Shown: piece by piece, positions 1 to 7,972 of the stretch
How positions within the stretch are numbered: position 1 is the first letter of the stretch
Layout: each line of letters opens with the position of its first letter
Source: CAMBDS01 sp964355675
GTDB taxonomy: Bacteria; Electryoneota; AABM5-125-24; Hatepunaeales; Hatepunaeaceae
Assembly: GCA_964355675.1 (NCBI GenBank)
Contig: CAYHEC010000020.1
Span: forward strand, 1-64,000
Direction: 5' to 3'
Length of the DNA: 64,000 bases
Notes under the pieces: generated by a model
What the model was told of the DNA's origin: nothing
The model's input: only the letters and a program-made list of their open reading frames with translations
Databases searched by the model: none
Program-made: the position numbers and the translations under genes

Positions 1-78
1 CTCCAAGAGAATCTTGTCCGAATTGGCGTCTCAAGCGAATAAATCAACGAACTCATTCAGTCCGCCCTCCAAGAGGGT
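1..78. repeat. Partial MITE-like element, CTCCAAG family (right arm)
   Basis: The stretch beyond the accC stop codon holds no gene. Bases 41-76 (gaataaatcaacgaactc, then cattcagtccgccctccaag) match the right arm of the composite element at 32024-32053, and bases 1-9 are the end of another copy cut by the window edge. This is the local copy of the repeat family ending CTCCAAG found throughout the window. Confidence 0.6.
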
Positions 79-104
79 AATTCAGCGATAAGTTAATACC
101 TCGC

Positions 105-1448
105 CTATTTCTTCTCTGCCTCTAAAAACTTCTCTATAAAGGTCGTGAAGTAATTCCCTTGTCGAAACTCATTTGAGCGTAAAATTCGTTTATGAAGCGG
201 AATTGTCGTCGAAATGCCTTCGATGACGAACTCATCTAACGCTCGCAACATTCTGCTGATTGCCTCATCGCGATCACGACCAAACGCAATAAGTTTGGCG
301 ATCAAGGAATCATAGTAAGGAGGCATCGTGTAACCCGAGTAAGCATGAGTATCGACCCTTATGCCCATGCCTCCCGGTACATGAAAAGCTGTAATCTCAC
401 CTGGGGAAGGAGTAAAGCCTTTGTCGGGATCCTCAGCATTGATTCGGCATTCGATGGCATGACCTTCGAGATGAGGCGATTCTTTCGGCGATGGTTTCCC
501 GGCAACTGCTTCAATTTGCTCTTTTAGTAGATCGGTTCGATAAACCATCTCAGAAACCGGGTGCTCCACCTGAATTCGAGTGTTCATCTCCATGAAAAAA
601 AACTCTTCGCCTTGAGCAAGAAATTCAATTGTACCCGCACCAACGTATCCAACCGACTCCGCCCCCTTCACAGACGCTTCGCACATCGCCTGACGCATCT
701 TTTGAGTGATCACTGTGGAGGGACTCTCTTCGATCAACTTCTGATGCCGTCGTTGAATCGAACAGTCCCGCTCTCCGTAGGTCACTACTCTACCATCAGT
801 GTAGCCAACTAATTGAATCTCAACATGACGCGTGTTCTCCAGATACCGCTCAAGATAAACATCCCCATTGGAAAAAGCCGTCTCAGCCTCAACCTTTGCC
901 ATTCCGAAATTGCGCGCCAATTCATCCTGGGACCGGACAATTCGCATCCCCTTCCCACCGCCGCCGGCAACAGCTTTGATAATAACAGGGTAACCGACGC
1001 GATCCGCTTCTAAAATAGCCGTTGCTTCATCCGGAATGACGTCTTTCGCCCCCGGTAAAATGGGTACGCCAGCCTCATGCATGGTCCTGCGGGCAAGAGC
1101 TTTGTCACCCATGCGGGTAATCGTTTCGGGAGAAGGTCCTATAAATACCAGATCCGACTCGCGACAAATCTCGGCAAACTGAGCATTCTCGGCAAGAAAT
1201 CCGTAGCCGGGGTGAATCGCATCTGAATTGGTAATTTCCGCCGCGCCGATCAATCTTGGTATATTGAGGTAGGACTCTTTGGCGCGAGCAGGCCCAATGC
1301 ACACAGCTTCATCAGCAAATCTAACATGCAGAGAATCAGCATCCGCCTGACTATATACCGCAACTGTTTTAATACCAAGCTCTTTACAGGCACGAATGAT
1401 TCGGAGGGCGATTTCTCCGCGATTGGCGACAAGAATTTTCTTGAACAT
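105..1448 (-). CDS. accC: Acetyl-CoA carboxylase, biotin carboxylase subunit
   Basis: This cytoplasmic enzyme carboxylates the biotin on BCCP using ATP and bicarbonate, the first half-reaction of acetyl-CoA carboxylase in fatty-acid synthesis. The 447 residues match the usual length. Visible marks are the N-terminal KILVANRGEIALRIIRA, the ATP-grasp glycine loop KAVAGGGGKGMR near residue 160, EMNTRIQVEHPVSE with the metal and bicarbonate site near 290, and the C-terminal lid. The start is an ATG giving MFKKILVANRGE. It is the last gene of the leftward group efp-accB-accC, 61 bp after accB. The carboxyltransferase subunit accD lies far away at 50159. No accA is seen in the window. Confidence 0.97.
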   Translation of the reverse strand: MFKKILVANRGEIALRIIRACKELGIKTVAVYSQADADSLHVRFADEAVCIGPARAKESYLNIPRLIGAAEITNSDAIHPGYGFLAENAQFAEICRESDLVFIGPSPETITRMGDKALARRTMHEAGVPILPGAKDVIPDEATAILEADRVGYPVIIKAVAGGGGKGMRIVRSQDELARNFGMAKVEAETAFSNGDVYLERYLENTRHVEIQLVGYTDGRVVTYGERDCSIQRRHQKLIEESPSTVITQKMRQAMCEASVKGAESVGYVGAGTIEFLAQGEEFFFMEMNTRIQVEHPVSEMVYRTDLLKEQIEAVAGKPSPKESPHLEGHAIECRINAEDPDKGFTPSPGEITAFHVPGGMGIRVDTHAYSGYTMPPYYDSLIAKLIAFGRDRDEAISRMLRALDEFVIEGISTTIPLHKRILRSNEFRQGNYFTTFIEKFLEAEKK

Positions 1449-1509
1449 CAGTCGTTACTCCTCTCACCAACTCCTGACCGAATGCGAGACCCAAATATGA
1501 TTTTGTTCA

Positions 1510-1977
1510 TCAGGACGGATCAATGCGGAAAAGAAGCTGTCCAAACTCGACAGCCTGGGCATTCTGAGGAAGTACTTCGACAATTCTGCCCGCGACTTCT
1601 GACTCGATTTCATTCATCAGTTTCATCGCCTCGACTATACAGAGCACTTGTCCAGGCCTTACCAAATCTCCGACTTGAACGTAAAGAGGAGCCTCAGGTG
1701 AAGGAGATTTATAAAAGGTCCCTACCATTGGAGAGAGAACTTCGATGGTTTTTAACGCCTGTGCAACAGGAGCCGGAGCGGGCGCTGTTGTGGCGGCCAT
1801 TTGGGGCAATGCAGGATAAGCCATTTGAGTTGGCACACTCTGTGGCATCATCATCTGGACGGCGTTCGTAGATTGTTTAAGTATTCGAAGCTTTGCGCCG
1901 CCCTCTTCGATCTCAATTTCGCTGATATTACTCGATTCAACGAGTTTGACCAGTCGCCGGATATCGGCATAATCCAT
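1510..1977 (-). CDS. accB: Acetyl-CoA carboxylase biotin carboxyl carrier protein
   Basis: This is the small carrier that shuttles carboxyl groups on biotin between AccC and the AccAD carboxyltransferase. It has 155 residues. The N-terminal MDYADIRRLVKLVESSNISE segment is typical, followed by a flexible Ala/Pro-rich linker (about residues 60-78) and the biotinyl domain from about residue 80. The EAMKLMNEI motif carries the biotinylated lysine. It lies between efp and accC on the same strand, so co-transcription is likely. The efp-accB-accC order is common in bacteria. Confidence 0.96.
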   Translation of the reverse strand: MDYADIRRLVKLVESSNISEIEIEEGGAKLRILKQSTNAVQMMMPQSVPTQMAYPALPQMAATTAPAPAPVAQALKTIEVLSPMVGTFYKSPSPEAPLYVQVGDLVRPGQVLCIVEAMKLMNEIESEVAGRIVEVLPQNAQAVEFGQLLFRIDPS

Positions 1978-2009
1978 TGGGGATTTCCCCTTTTCTATAA
2001 ATGTCGTTA

Positions 2010-2037
2010 GGCTTTGGGCTTTAGGCTTTGGGCTTTA
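2010..2037. repeat. Heptanucleotide tandem array, 4 x GGCTTTR
   Basis: Four consecutive 7-bp units (GGCTTTG, GGCTTTA, GGCTTTG, GGCTTTA) fill the gap between efp and accB. The efp stop codon (TAA on the minus strand, 2035-2037) forms the edge of the array, which then extends 3' of the gene. It is one of several 7-bp arrays of unrelated sequence at gene ends in this window. Confidence 0.85.
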
Positions 2038-2598
2038 GCCCCGCACTCGTTCGATATACTCTTTTGATCTGGTATCAACGCGAATTGTTTCTCCTTCTTC
2101 GACGAAAAGAGGAACCTGAACAATCGCCCCGGTTTCAAGCTTGGCGGGCTTGGTGACGTTTGAGACCGTGTCACCTTTGGCGCCGGGTTCGCATTCGACG
2201 ATTTTCAGGTTTAAGAAGTTAGGAATTTCAAGAGTGACTGGTGTTTCGTCGTTGAAGTTGATCTTGACCGATTCGCCTTCCTTTAGGAAGAGCGCTGCAT
2301 CTCCCACGACTGGTTCTGCGACACTTACTTGTTCGTAAGTCTCTTGATCCATAAACACATGATGATTTCCATCATGATACAGGAACTGCATCGGGCGGGC
2401 GTCCATGCGGACTATGTCGATTTTTTCGCCCGAGCGGAGCGTCCGGTCGAGCATTCTGCCGGTGACGAGGTTCTTCATCTTAACGCGAACAAAGGCTCCG
2501 CCCTTGCCGGGCTTGACGTGCTGAAACTCGACGATGTTATAGAGTTGGCCTTCGAAATTGATGACGAGGCCGTTTTTGATGTCTGCTGTTGTTGCCAT
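2035..2598 (-). CDS. efp: Translation elongation factor P
   Basis: EF-P enters the ribosomal E site and relieves stalling at consecutive prolines. The 187-residue length and three-domain OB-fold organisation are standard. MATTADIKNGLVINFEGQLY begins the KOW-like domain I. HVKPGKGGAFVRVKMKNL contains the loop-tip lysine (about residue 33), which is post-translationally modified in many bacteria. The C-terminus VDTRSKEYIERVRG is the domain III signature. It is probably the first gene of the efp-accB-accC group. No modification enzyme such as epmA or epmB is seen in the window. Confidence 0.97.
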   Translation of the reverse strand: MATTADIKNGLVINFEGQLYNIVEFQHVKPGKGGAFVRVKMKNLVTGRMLDRTLRSGEKIDIVRMDARPMQFLYHDGNHHVFMDQETYEQVSVAEPVVGDAALFLKEGESVKINFNDETPVTLEIPNFLNLKIVECEPGAKGDTVSNVTKPAKLETGAIVQVPLFVEEGETIRVDTRSKEYIERVRG

Positions 2599-2634
2599 TT
2601 ACTCGTTTATAACTAAACTGATGACTAATGTGGC

Positions 2635-2697
2635 GTCACACGTCTCGTGTGACGAATTACAAGGTACTACACTGTCACACGAGACGTGTGACAGCAC
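2635..2697. repeat. Pair of GTCACACG palindromes in inverted arrangement
   Basis: Two palindromes, GTCACACG-TCT-CGTGTGAC (2635-2653) and TGTCACACG-AGA-CGTGTGACA (2673-2693), face each other across about 20 bp upstream of efp. A relative lies at 23571-23594 (TGTCACATG...CATGTGACA). They are dispersed repeats, not an operator found at one gene only. Confidence 0.7.
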
Positions 2698-2757
2698 ACA
2701 AAATTGCTTTGATAACTCGATAGTTGAGTGTTTTTCCTGCGCTATTTATCGCTGGAA

Positions 2758-3162
2758 TCATGCCATCACCTCCTTTTTCCCTGTCTCCCTCATCCTAATC
2801 GGCTTCCCAGTCGCCACTGCATAAAGTATCTCTGGATCGACATCCATTCCATTTGGCCATTCCAGAATACCGATCTCCTCGTTAACTGAGACCTGCTTAA
2901 AAAACTCCAAATCCGCCAAAGGGGCGATGACTTCACCCTCGAATTCAAACATATCCGAGATATCGACTTCTCCTGATAAGCCGTTCTTAAACCAGACCTT
3001 CAACCGATAGCCGCCAAGTAGTTCTACCCGAACAACATCCGGACTGCATGGAGGTGTTTCGCCTTCGACAAATTCCAGCCAGATACTGCCCCGATGCAGT
3101 TTGTGTTCTTCGCGGCGAATCACGGTACTGGATTCCCGCCTGCGCGGGAATGACTCGCTCAT
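2758..3162 (-). CDS. DUF2442 domain protein with repeat-derived N-terminus
   Basis: The core from about residue 37 (VVRVELLGGYRLKVWFKNG, then EVDISDMFEFEG...APLADLEFFKQV and LEWPNGMDVDPEILYA) is a clear DUF2442 domain. This small family often accompanies DUF4160 proteins and is suspected of toxin-antitoxin type roles, but its function is not established. No DUF4160 partner is adjacent. The first 13 codons (MSESFPRRRESS) are the translation of a dispersed GGATTCCCGC...GCGGGAATGA palindrome. A GTG at residue 14 (position 3123) may be the original start. The function remains unknown. Confidence 0.8.
   Translation of the reverse strand: MSESFPRRRESSTVIRREEHKLHRGSIWLEFVEGETPPCSPDVVRVELLGGYRLKVWFKNGLSGEVDISDMFEFEGEVIAPLADLEFFKQVSVNEEIGILEWPNGMDVDPEILYAVATGKPIRMRETGKKEVMA
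3128..3155. repeat. GGATTCCCGC/GCGGGAATGA palindromic repeat
   Basis: The inverted repeat ATTCCCGC-CT-GCGGGAAT is a well-known dispersed palindrome type, often translated as SFPRRRES. Here it forms the 5' end of the DUF2442 reading frame. Confidence 0.75.
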
Positions 3163-3174
3163 GGCGCTTTCCTC

Positions 3175-3213
3175 ATTCTAAATTCTAAATTCTAAATTCT
3201 AAATTCTAAATTC
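3175..3213. repeat. Heptanucleotide tandem array, 5 x ATTCTAA
   Basis: Five perfect ATTCTAA units (3175-3209) plus a partial unit run up to the ligA stop codon (TGA on the minus strand, 3212-3214) and extend 3' of ligA. The period and placement match the array at efp, while the unit sequence is unrelated. Confidence 0.9.
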
Positions 3214-5212
3214 ATAACATCTCCTCGAAAGCGCCTTCCCCGATCACCTTCACACCCAATTCTTCCGCTTTCATCAACTTCGACCCGGCTTCCGATCCCG
3301 CAACCACAAAATCAGTCTTCTTGCTGACTGAAGTCGCCACCTTCCCGCCACGAAGCCTGATCTGCTCGGCAGCCTCTTCCCTGCTGTACTTCTGAAGTGT
3401 CCCCGTCAACACAAACGTTTTTCCTGCCAGATTCTGACTGACCGCCTCGACTACCCCACCATCCATCCCAACACCAGCCTCTTTAAGCTTCTCCAGCGTC
3501 ACCCAATTGGGTCCATACGCAAAAAACTCAACAATCGACTCTGCTGTAGTCGGCCCAACATCCTCGATGGCTTGGAGTTCTTCGACTTTTGCTACAGAGA
3601 GCTTATCGAGGCTCCCGAAATGCTTCGCCAATGATCGCGCCCCTCCCCTCCCAATATGTCGGATCCCCATGCCAAAAATCAAACGGTCGAGCGACCGTGA
3701 CTTCGATGCTGCAATCCCACGCAACAGGTTATCAGTCGAACCTTCCCCCTGTCTTGGCAGCGCCTCGATTTGTTCAGCCGTCAGGAAATATACATCAGCA
3801 ACGTCTCTAACCAAGCCAGCCTGAAAAAGCAGTTCGACCGTCTTTCCCCCCAATCCCTCAATGTCCATTGCCGTTCGTGACGCAAAATGGCCGATCCTCC
3901 CCGTCACTCGAGCCGGACACCACCAATTCGGGCAACGAAGGGCAACTTCATCAGCACTCCTTACCAGCGGTTTCCCGCAAACCGGACAAACCTCAGGAAT
4001 TCTGATCGGACAGGCATCTTTGGGGCGGCGTTCTTCGACAACGCGCAACACCTTGGGGATGATCTCCCCACTCTTCTCGATCTCGACGAAATCCCCGATC
4101 ATTGCTCCCAATCGAGCAATTTCATCCTGATTATGCAACGTCGCCCGCTTGACAATCGTACCGGCTAACAGAACTGGTTCGAGCTCTGCCACCGGAGTTA
4201 ATGCCCCCGTCCTCCCCACTTGCCACGTCACATCAAGCAGACGCGTAACCGATCCTTCAGCAACAAACTTGAACGCAATTGCCCAACGCGGCGACTTGGC
4301 TGTTGCGCCAAGGCTCTTCTGCCCTTCAAGATCGTTCAATTTGACAACAATTCCGTCCGCGTCATAAGGAAGCTCATTATGGTGTGTCTCCCAATGATGC
4401 CAGTACCCTTCTACATCTTCGATTGACCGGCAAAGCTTGCCATTCGTATTAGTCGGAAAACCAGCTTTGGCTAAATAATCAATAACATCCGCCTGACTTT
4501 CCCACTTTCTTCCATTCTCCCTTTCTTCCTTTCCAATCGCATAACCAAAAAACCTCAAAGGCCTCTTCGCAACTTCACGCGGATCAAGCAATTTCAGCGT
4601 CCCGGCGGCTCCGTTACGCGGATTCATGAACGGCTTCAAACCTTTTTCAACGCGATCCTTGTTCATCGCCTCGAATTCGGCTTGAGGATAGTAAATCTCC
4701 CCTCGCACGATAAACTCGTCCGGACACCATTCGGGCAAGGTCAACGGTATCGCCAGGATCGTCCTCACATTCGCGGTTATGTCATCGCCAACCGATCCGT
4801 CGCCTCGCGAGACTGCGCTGGTAAGCTTTCTACCTCGATAATTCAAGCTGACGGCAATCCCGTCGATTTTCAGCTCAGTGAAATAATGAGGTTCTCGACC
4901 ATATAAATCGACAACCCGCCGGTGGAATTCGCGCAACTCTTCGAAAGAGTAACAATTACTCAAAGACATCATCGGAACCGAATGAGTAACCTGACTGAAA
5001 CCACCAATAGGCGCTCCAGCAACTCTTTGAGTTGGCGAGTCTTCACTCATTAGTTCAGGGTGCTCGGATTCAAGCCGAGTGAGACGACTTAACAACTGGT
5101 CGTACTCAATGTCGGAAATCTCAGGTTGCGCCAGAACGTAGTAACAATAGTCGTGGCGGCGGATTTCCGACCTTAATTTTTCGATCTCAGTATGGGCTGA
5201 GATTGTGTCCAT
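3212..5212 (-). CDS. ligA: NAD-dependent DNA ligase
   Basis: This enzyme seals nicks during replication and repair using NAD+. From the preferred ATG at 5212 (MDTISAHTEIEKLR) the protein has 666 residues, the family norm; the longer frame adds 24 unlikely residues. The order is: Ia domain with HDYCYYV; adenylation domain with catalytic lysine in ELKIDGIAVS near residue 114; OB fold; Cys4 zinc finger CPVCGKPL...LRCPNWWCPARV near 410-435; HhH region (LPRQGEGSTDNLL, VGPTTAESI); and BRCT domain (AGKTFVLTGTLQKYSREEA) at the C-terminus. All key residues look intact. The stop codon abuts a heptamer array. Confidence 0.97.
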   Translation of the reverse strand: MDTISAHTEIEKLRSEIRRHDYCYYVLAQPEISDIEYDQLLSRLTRLESEHPELMSEDSPTQRVAGAPIGGFSQVTHSVPMMSLSNCYSFEELREFHRRVVDLYGREPHYFTELKIDGIAVSLNYRGRKLTSAVSRGDGSVGDDITANVRTILAIPLTLPEWCPDEFIVRGEIYYPQAEFEAMNKDRVEKGLKPFMNPRNGAAGTLKLLDPREVAKRPLRFFGYAIGKEERENGRKWESQADVIDYLAKAGFPTNTNGKLCRSIEDVEGYWHHWETHHNELPYDADGIVVKLNDLEGQKSLGATAKSPRWAIAFKFVAEGSVTRLLDVTWQVGRTGALTPVAELEPVLLAGTIVKRATLHNQDEIARLGAMIGDFVEIEKSGEIIPKVLRVVEERRPKDACPIRIPEVCPVCGKPLVRSADEVALRCPNWWCPARVTGRIGHFASRTAMDIEGLGGKTVELLFQAGLVRDVADVYFLTAEQIEALPRQGEGSTDNLLRGIAASKSRSLDRLIFGMGIRHIGRGGARSLAKHFGSLDKLSVAKVEELQAIEDVGPTTAESIVEFFAYGPNWVTLEKLKEAGVGMDGGVVEAVSQNLAGKTFVLTGTLQKYSREEAAEQIRLRGGKVATSVSKKTDFVVAGSEAGSKLMKAEELGVKVIGEGAFEEML

Positions 5213-5356
5213 AGTTCCGGGATTTGGGAAACAGGATGAATGATCGTGACCTTGGTAGATCGAGCGAAATACAAGGCATTCCAATAAACGGATGACAACC
5301 TATCAATTTAACACCTTATACCCGGCTCTTGCAACTCTCTCACACAGAGAGGAGCC

Positions 5357-6265
5357 TCATCTGATAAGGTTGCCGATCCGTTCCCAACGAATTTTCCGGT
5401 TTATCTGGTGAAGAGCCTTGCGTGCGTCCCAAGAGAAGTATATGATTAGCGCCTTGCCGAGGACATTCTTCTCCGGTACAAATCCCCAATAGCGGCTGTC
5501 CGCTGAGTTATCGCGGTTATCGCCCATCGCAAACAAGTTGCCGGGTGGAACAGTGAGCGGCCCGAAGTTATCACGATTGCGATGTTCGAGATCTTTCGGA
5601 ACGATTGGTTGTTCGACAAAATCTTTTGGGTAGGTATAGGGGCTTAAAAACTGGCCATGTGGAGGTAAGGGAAATTCGATTCCATCGACAAAAACTCGTT
5701 TATCGCGCACTTCGACGGTCTGACCACCAGTTGCGATGCACCGCTTTATATAGGAAAGGTTCGGATCGAGTGGGTATCTGAAGACGATGATGTCGCCCTG
5801 CTTGATCTTTTTTATACCGGGAAGCCTTGCGAAGGGGATAAAGAATCCGGCGCGGGTGAAAGGGATGCCGATCCAGTCGGGCGTTCTGATGCCATAGACG
5901 AACTTGTTGACCAGTAAAAAATCACCGACCAGCAAAGTCTTTTCCATCGACCCGGTAGGGATGCGAAATGCTTCGACTATGGCGAGCCTGATGAGAAATA
6001 CCATGAGCACTACCGATACGATCAGCTCGATCCATTCGCGAGTTGGGCCGATTCGTCTGGCGCGCTCGATTTTTCGTTGAAGCCGGACGTGCCGATACTG
6101 CTGATAGCGCTGGTAAGGAGTTTGAGGCTGAATACCAACTGTTATCTCGGGTGCAGGGGAGTACCCATCGGACTTTCCCTCACCGTTTGCGGGAGAGTAA
6201 TCAGGCTTTCCTCCCCCGCTTGCGGGGGGGGTAGGGGGGGGTGTCTTGCTTTGAAGTCGTGACAA
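5357..6265 (-). CDS. lepB: Signal peptidase I with repeat-derived N-terminal extension
   Basis: This membrane protease removes signal peptides from exported proteins. A single N-terminal membrane segment (LIVSVVLMVFLIRLAIVEAF) is followed by the catalytic serine motif PTGSMEKTLLVGD, the catalytic lysine in YIKRCIATGGQ, and box E MGDNRDNSADSRYWG. The first 40 or so residues (PPPTPPASGGGKP...NGEGKSDGY) are encoded by two G/C-rich palindromes and are unlike LepB. The only usable start is a TTG at 6265 directly after an in-frame TAA, without an obvious Shine-Dalgarno sequence, so the true start is uncertain. The many exported proteins in the window are plausible substrates. Confidence 0.94.
   Translation of the reverse strand: MSRLQSKTPPPTPPASGGGKPDYSPANGEGKSDGYSPAPEITVGIQPQTPYQRYQQYRHVRLQRKIERARRIGPTREWIELIVSVVLMVFLIRLAIVEAFRIPTGSMEKTLLVGDFLLVNKFVYGIRTPDWIGIPFTRAGFFIPFARLPGIKKIKQGDIIVFRYPLDPNLSYIKRCIATGGQTVEVRDKRVFVDGIEFPLPPHGQFLSPYTYPKDFVEQPIVPKDLEHRNRDNFGPLTVPPGNLFAMGDNRDNSADSRYWGFVPEKNVLGKALIIYFSWDARKALHQINRKIRWERIGNLIR
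6175..6245. repeat. Two palindromic G/C-rich repeats inside the lepB 5' end
   Basis: CCCTCACCGTTTGCGGGAGAG (about 6178-6198) and CCTCCCCCGCTTGCGGGGG (about 6211-6229) are of the dispersed 'CTCCCCC-GCTTGC-GGGGG' type. They are read in frame as the Pro/Gly-rich N-terminus of LepB. Confidence 0.65.
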
Positions 6266-6440
6266 GGTTTATGAAGGCTCTTATTGAATAAAAGGATTTG
6301 ATTTACGAAACGTTGAACGCCGTTTATGCGGATGGTGTTCCCTTAAGGTTGCCTTGAAAAACGAACTGGTTAATTTACGACCGTAAATTTCCAAATACAC
6401 CCTTTCAAGTCGAATTTGCCAAAAGAAACAGAATCTTATG

Positions 6441-6468
6441 TTCCATCTTCCATTTTCCATCTTTCATT
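6441..6468. repeat. Heptanucleotide tandem array, 4 x TTCCATY
   Basis: Units TTCCATC, TTCCATT, TTCCATC and TTTCATT run from the stop codon (TAA, 6467-6469 on the minus strand) of the next gene into its 3' flank. This is the third array with 7-bp period placed exactly at a stop codon. Confidence 0.85.
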
Positions 6469-7972
6469 ATTTCACAAGCACGACCTTCCTCACGGCTTCT
6501 TCCCGCCCGGCTTGCAGCCGAACAAAATACTCCCCCGCCGGAAATCCCGCCGCGTTCCAGACGGCAATGCCATCCGCCGTCATGCCCCCGTGCGTGACGG
6601 CTTCTCGTTGTGCTGCCACCGACAGGGCGGCGGCAGCGGAAAGCGTCGCCACCAACCGCCCGTCGAGCCCATAAACCGCCAGCCGCGTAGGGGCCGCTTG
6701 CGAGCCCGCCGAGAAGCGTATCGTAGTCGTCGCATTGAACGGATTAGGGTAGGGCAGTTCAAGCGCAATCAAAGATGGAAGCGTTGGATCGAGAAGTCGA
6801 ACGCCGTTGACTCGAGTTGTGTCCGGTTCTGTGCGAACAAGCCATGCACCGCGATCAAATTCGTTAAAGCCACCATACCCACCAAGAAGATAACCGCCGT
6901 CCTCCAGGAGAAGCAGCGAACGACAATTATTACTTCTGGTACCCCACCCGGTACGCCAGAGTATTTCACCCTCCGAATTTACTCGTAGTAAATAATACAT
7001 CGTCCCAAAAATGACCAGCGAACCACTTTGCCCTGCCGCCGCAAACCCGCCATCCGCCGTCTGAACGATCGAGGTAAAGCTATCTTGACCGCCAAATTCG
7101 TCAATAACATGTATCCAAATTTGGTTTCCATCTTCGTCGATCCTGACCAGAACAGGGCAAATATCTCCGCCATTTTGACCGAAGCGCTGAGTACCCGCAA
7201 TGCAAAGACCGCCATCTACCGTAACGGTTGTTCCACCGCACACTTCGCTGAACTCCGTTCCATAACTGTTCTCCCAGATCAACCTACCGTTACGATCAAC
7301 TCTCGCCGCATAGATATCATCCGAACCATTGCCAATCTCGCTGGTAAAACCAGTGATATAGTAACCGAAGTCAGCAAGAAGCAGAATATTCGATGTATAG
7401 ACCAAATTCTCAAATTGACGGACCCAGACTACTTCCCCGTCCGGGCTTAACTTGGCAAGATTATTTCGGCAGGCAACCATCAAAGTATCGCCTTCACCCA
7501 GTCCGCAGGCAAGAAGTGAACTAAGATCCCTATTTCCAATGAAGTAGGATCGCCATACCTCAACTCCATCTGAATCAGTTCTGATTGCCTGGCCGGTGCC
7601 ACCCCCATTCGCGCCAACCATAAAATAGCCGCCATCCCGGCACCGAAGCATATCTCTCATATAAGCATTGGCAGTATCCTGAGCGGGTACCGACACATAA
7701 AAAGTGCTGTCCGTCGCCACTCCCATCGAATCGGTCAGTACCAGATAGAAGCAATCAGCTACGCGAGGTTGTTCACCGTTTCTCCAAGTTAATGGGTAAT
7801 GCCCGCCAACCGCGAAGCCCCCGTCAGACCTTTGGACTGTCTCTGTGTTATTATTCCTCATCATTGCTGCCTGACTTGTCCAGAGTGTATCGGGCTGAGC
7901 GAACCCACCCGACGTCATCATCATCATCATCACTTTCAGGCAAGTTGCCCAACTTACTCGGTTACGCCTCAT
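6467..7972 (-). CDS. Secreted 'DGG' beta-propeller-like protein with T9SS-type sorting domain
   Basis: The chosen ATG at 7972 gives a signal peptide (MRRNRVSWATCLKVMMMMMT...FAQP) and a 501-residue product. The body carries repeated DGG(F/Y)xxxG units (DGGYFMVGANG, DGGLCIAGTQ, DGGFAAAGQSG, DGGYLLGGYGG), suggesting a bladed propeller-like fold. The last 85 residues form a FlgD-like/T9SS type A sorting domain: LPYPNPFNATTTIRF, LAVYGLDGRLVATL, WNAAGFPAGEYFVRLQ and the basic end RKVVLVK. A loop in this domain (SAAAALSVAAQREAVTHGG) is longer than in its paralogues and coincides with a CGTCATGC...GCGTGACG inverted repeat. The start overlaps the end of the upstream symporter gene by several bases, suggesting translational coupling. 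The substrate or role is unknown. Confidence 0.85.
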   Translation of the reverse strand: MRRNRVSWATCLKVMMMMMTSGGFAQPDTLWTSQAAMMRNNNTETVQRSDGGFAVGGHYPLTWRNGEQPRVADCFYLVLTDSMGVATDSTFYVSVPAQDTANAYMRDMLRCRDGGYFMVGANGGGTGQAIRTDSDGVEVWRSYFIGNRDLSSLLACGLGEGDTLMVACRNNLAKLSPDGEVVWVRQFENLVYTSNILLLADFGYYITGFTSEIGNGSDDIYAARVDRNGRLIWENSYGTEFSEVCGGTTVTVDGGLCIAGTQRFGQNGGDICPVLVRIDEDGNQIWIHVIDEFGGQDSFTSIVQTADGGFAAAGQSGSLVIFGTMYYLLRVNSEGEILWRTGWGTRSNNCRSLLLLEDGGYLLGGYGGFNEFDRGAWLVRTEPDTTRVNGVRLLDPTLPSLIALELPYPNPFNATTTIRFSAGSQAAPTRLAVYGLDGRLVATLSAAAALSVAAQREAVTHGGMTADGIAVWNAAGFPAGEYFVRLQAGREEAVRKVVLVK

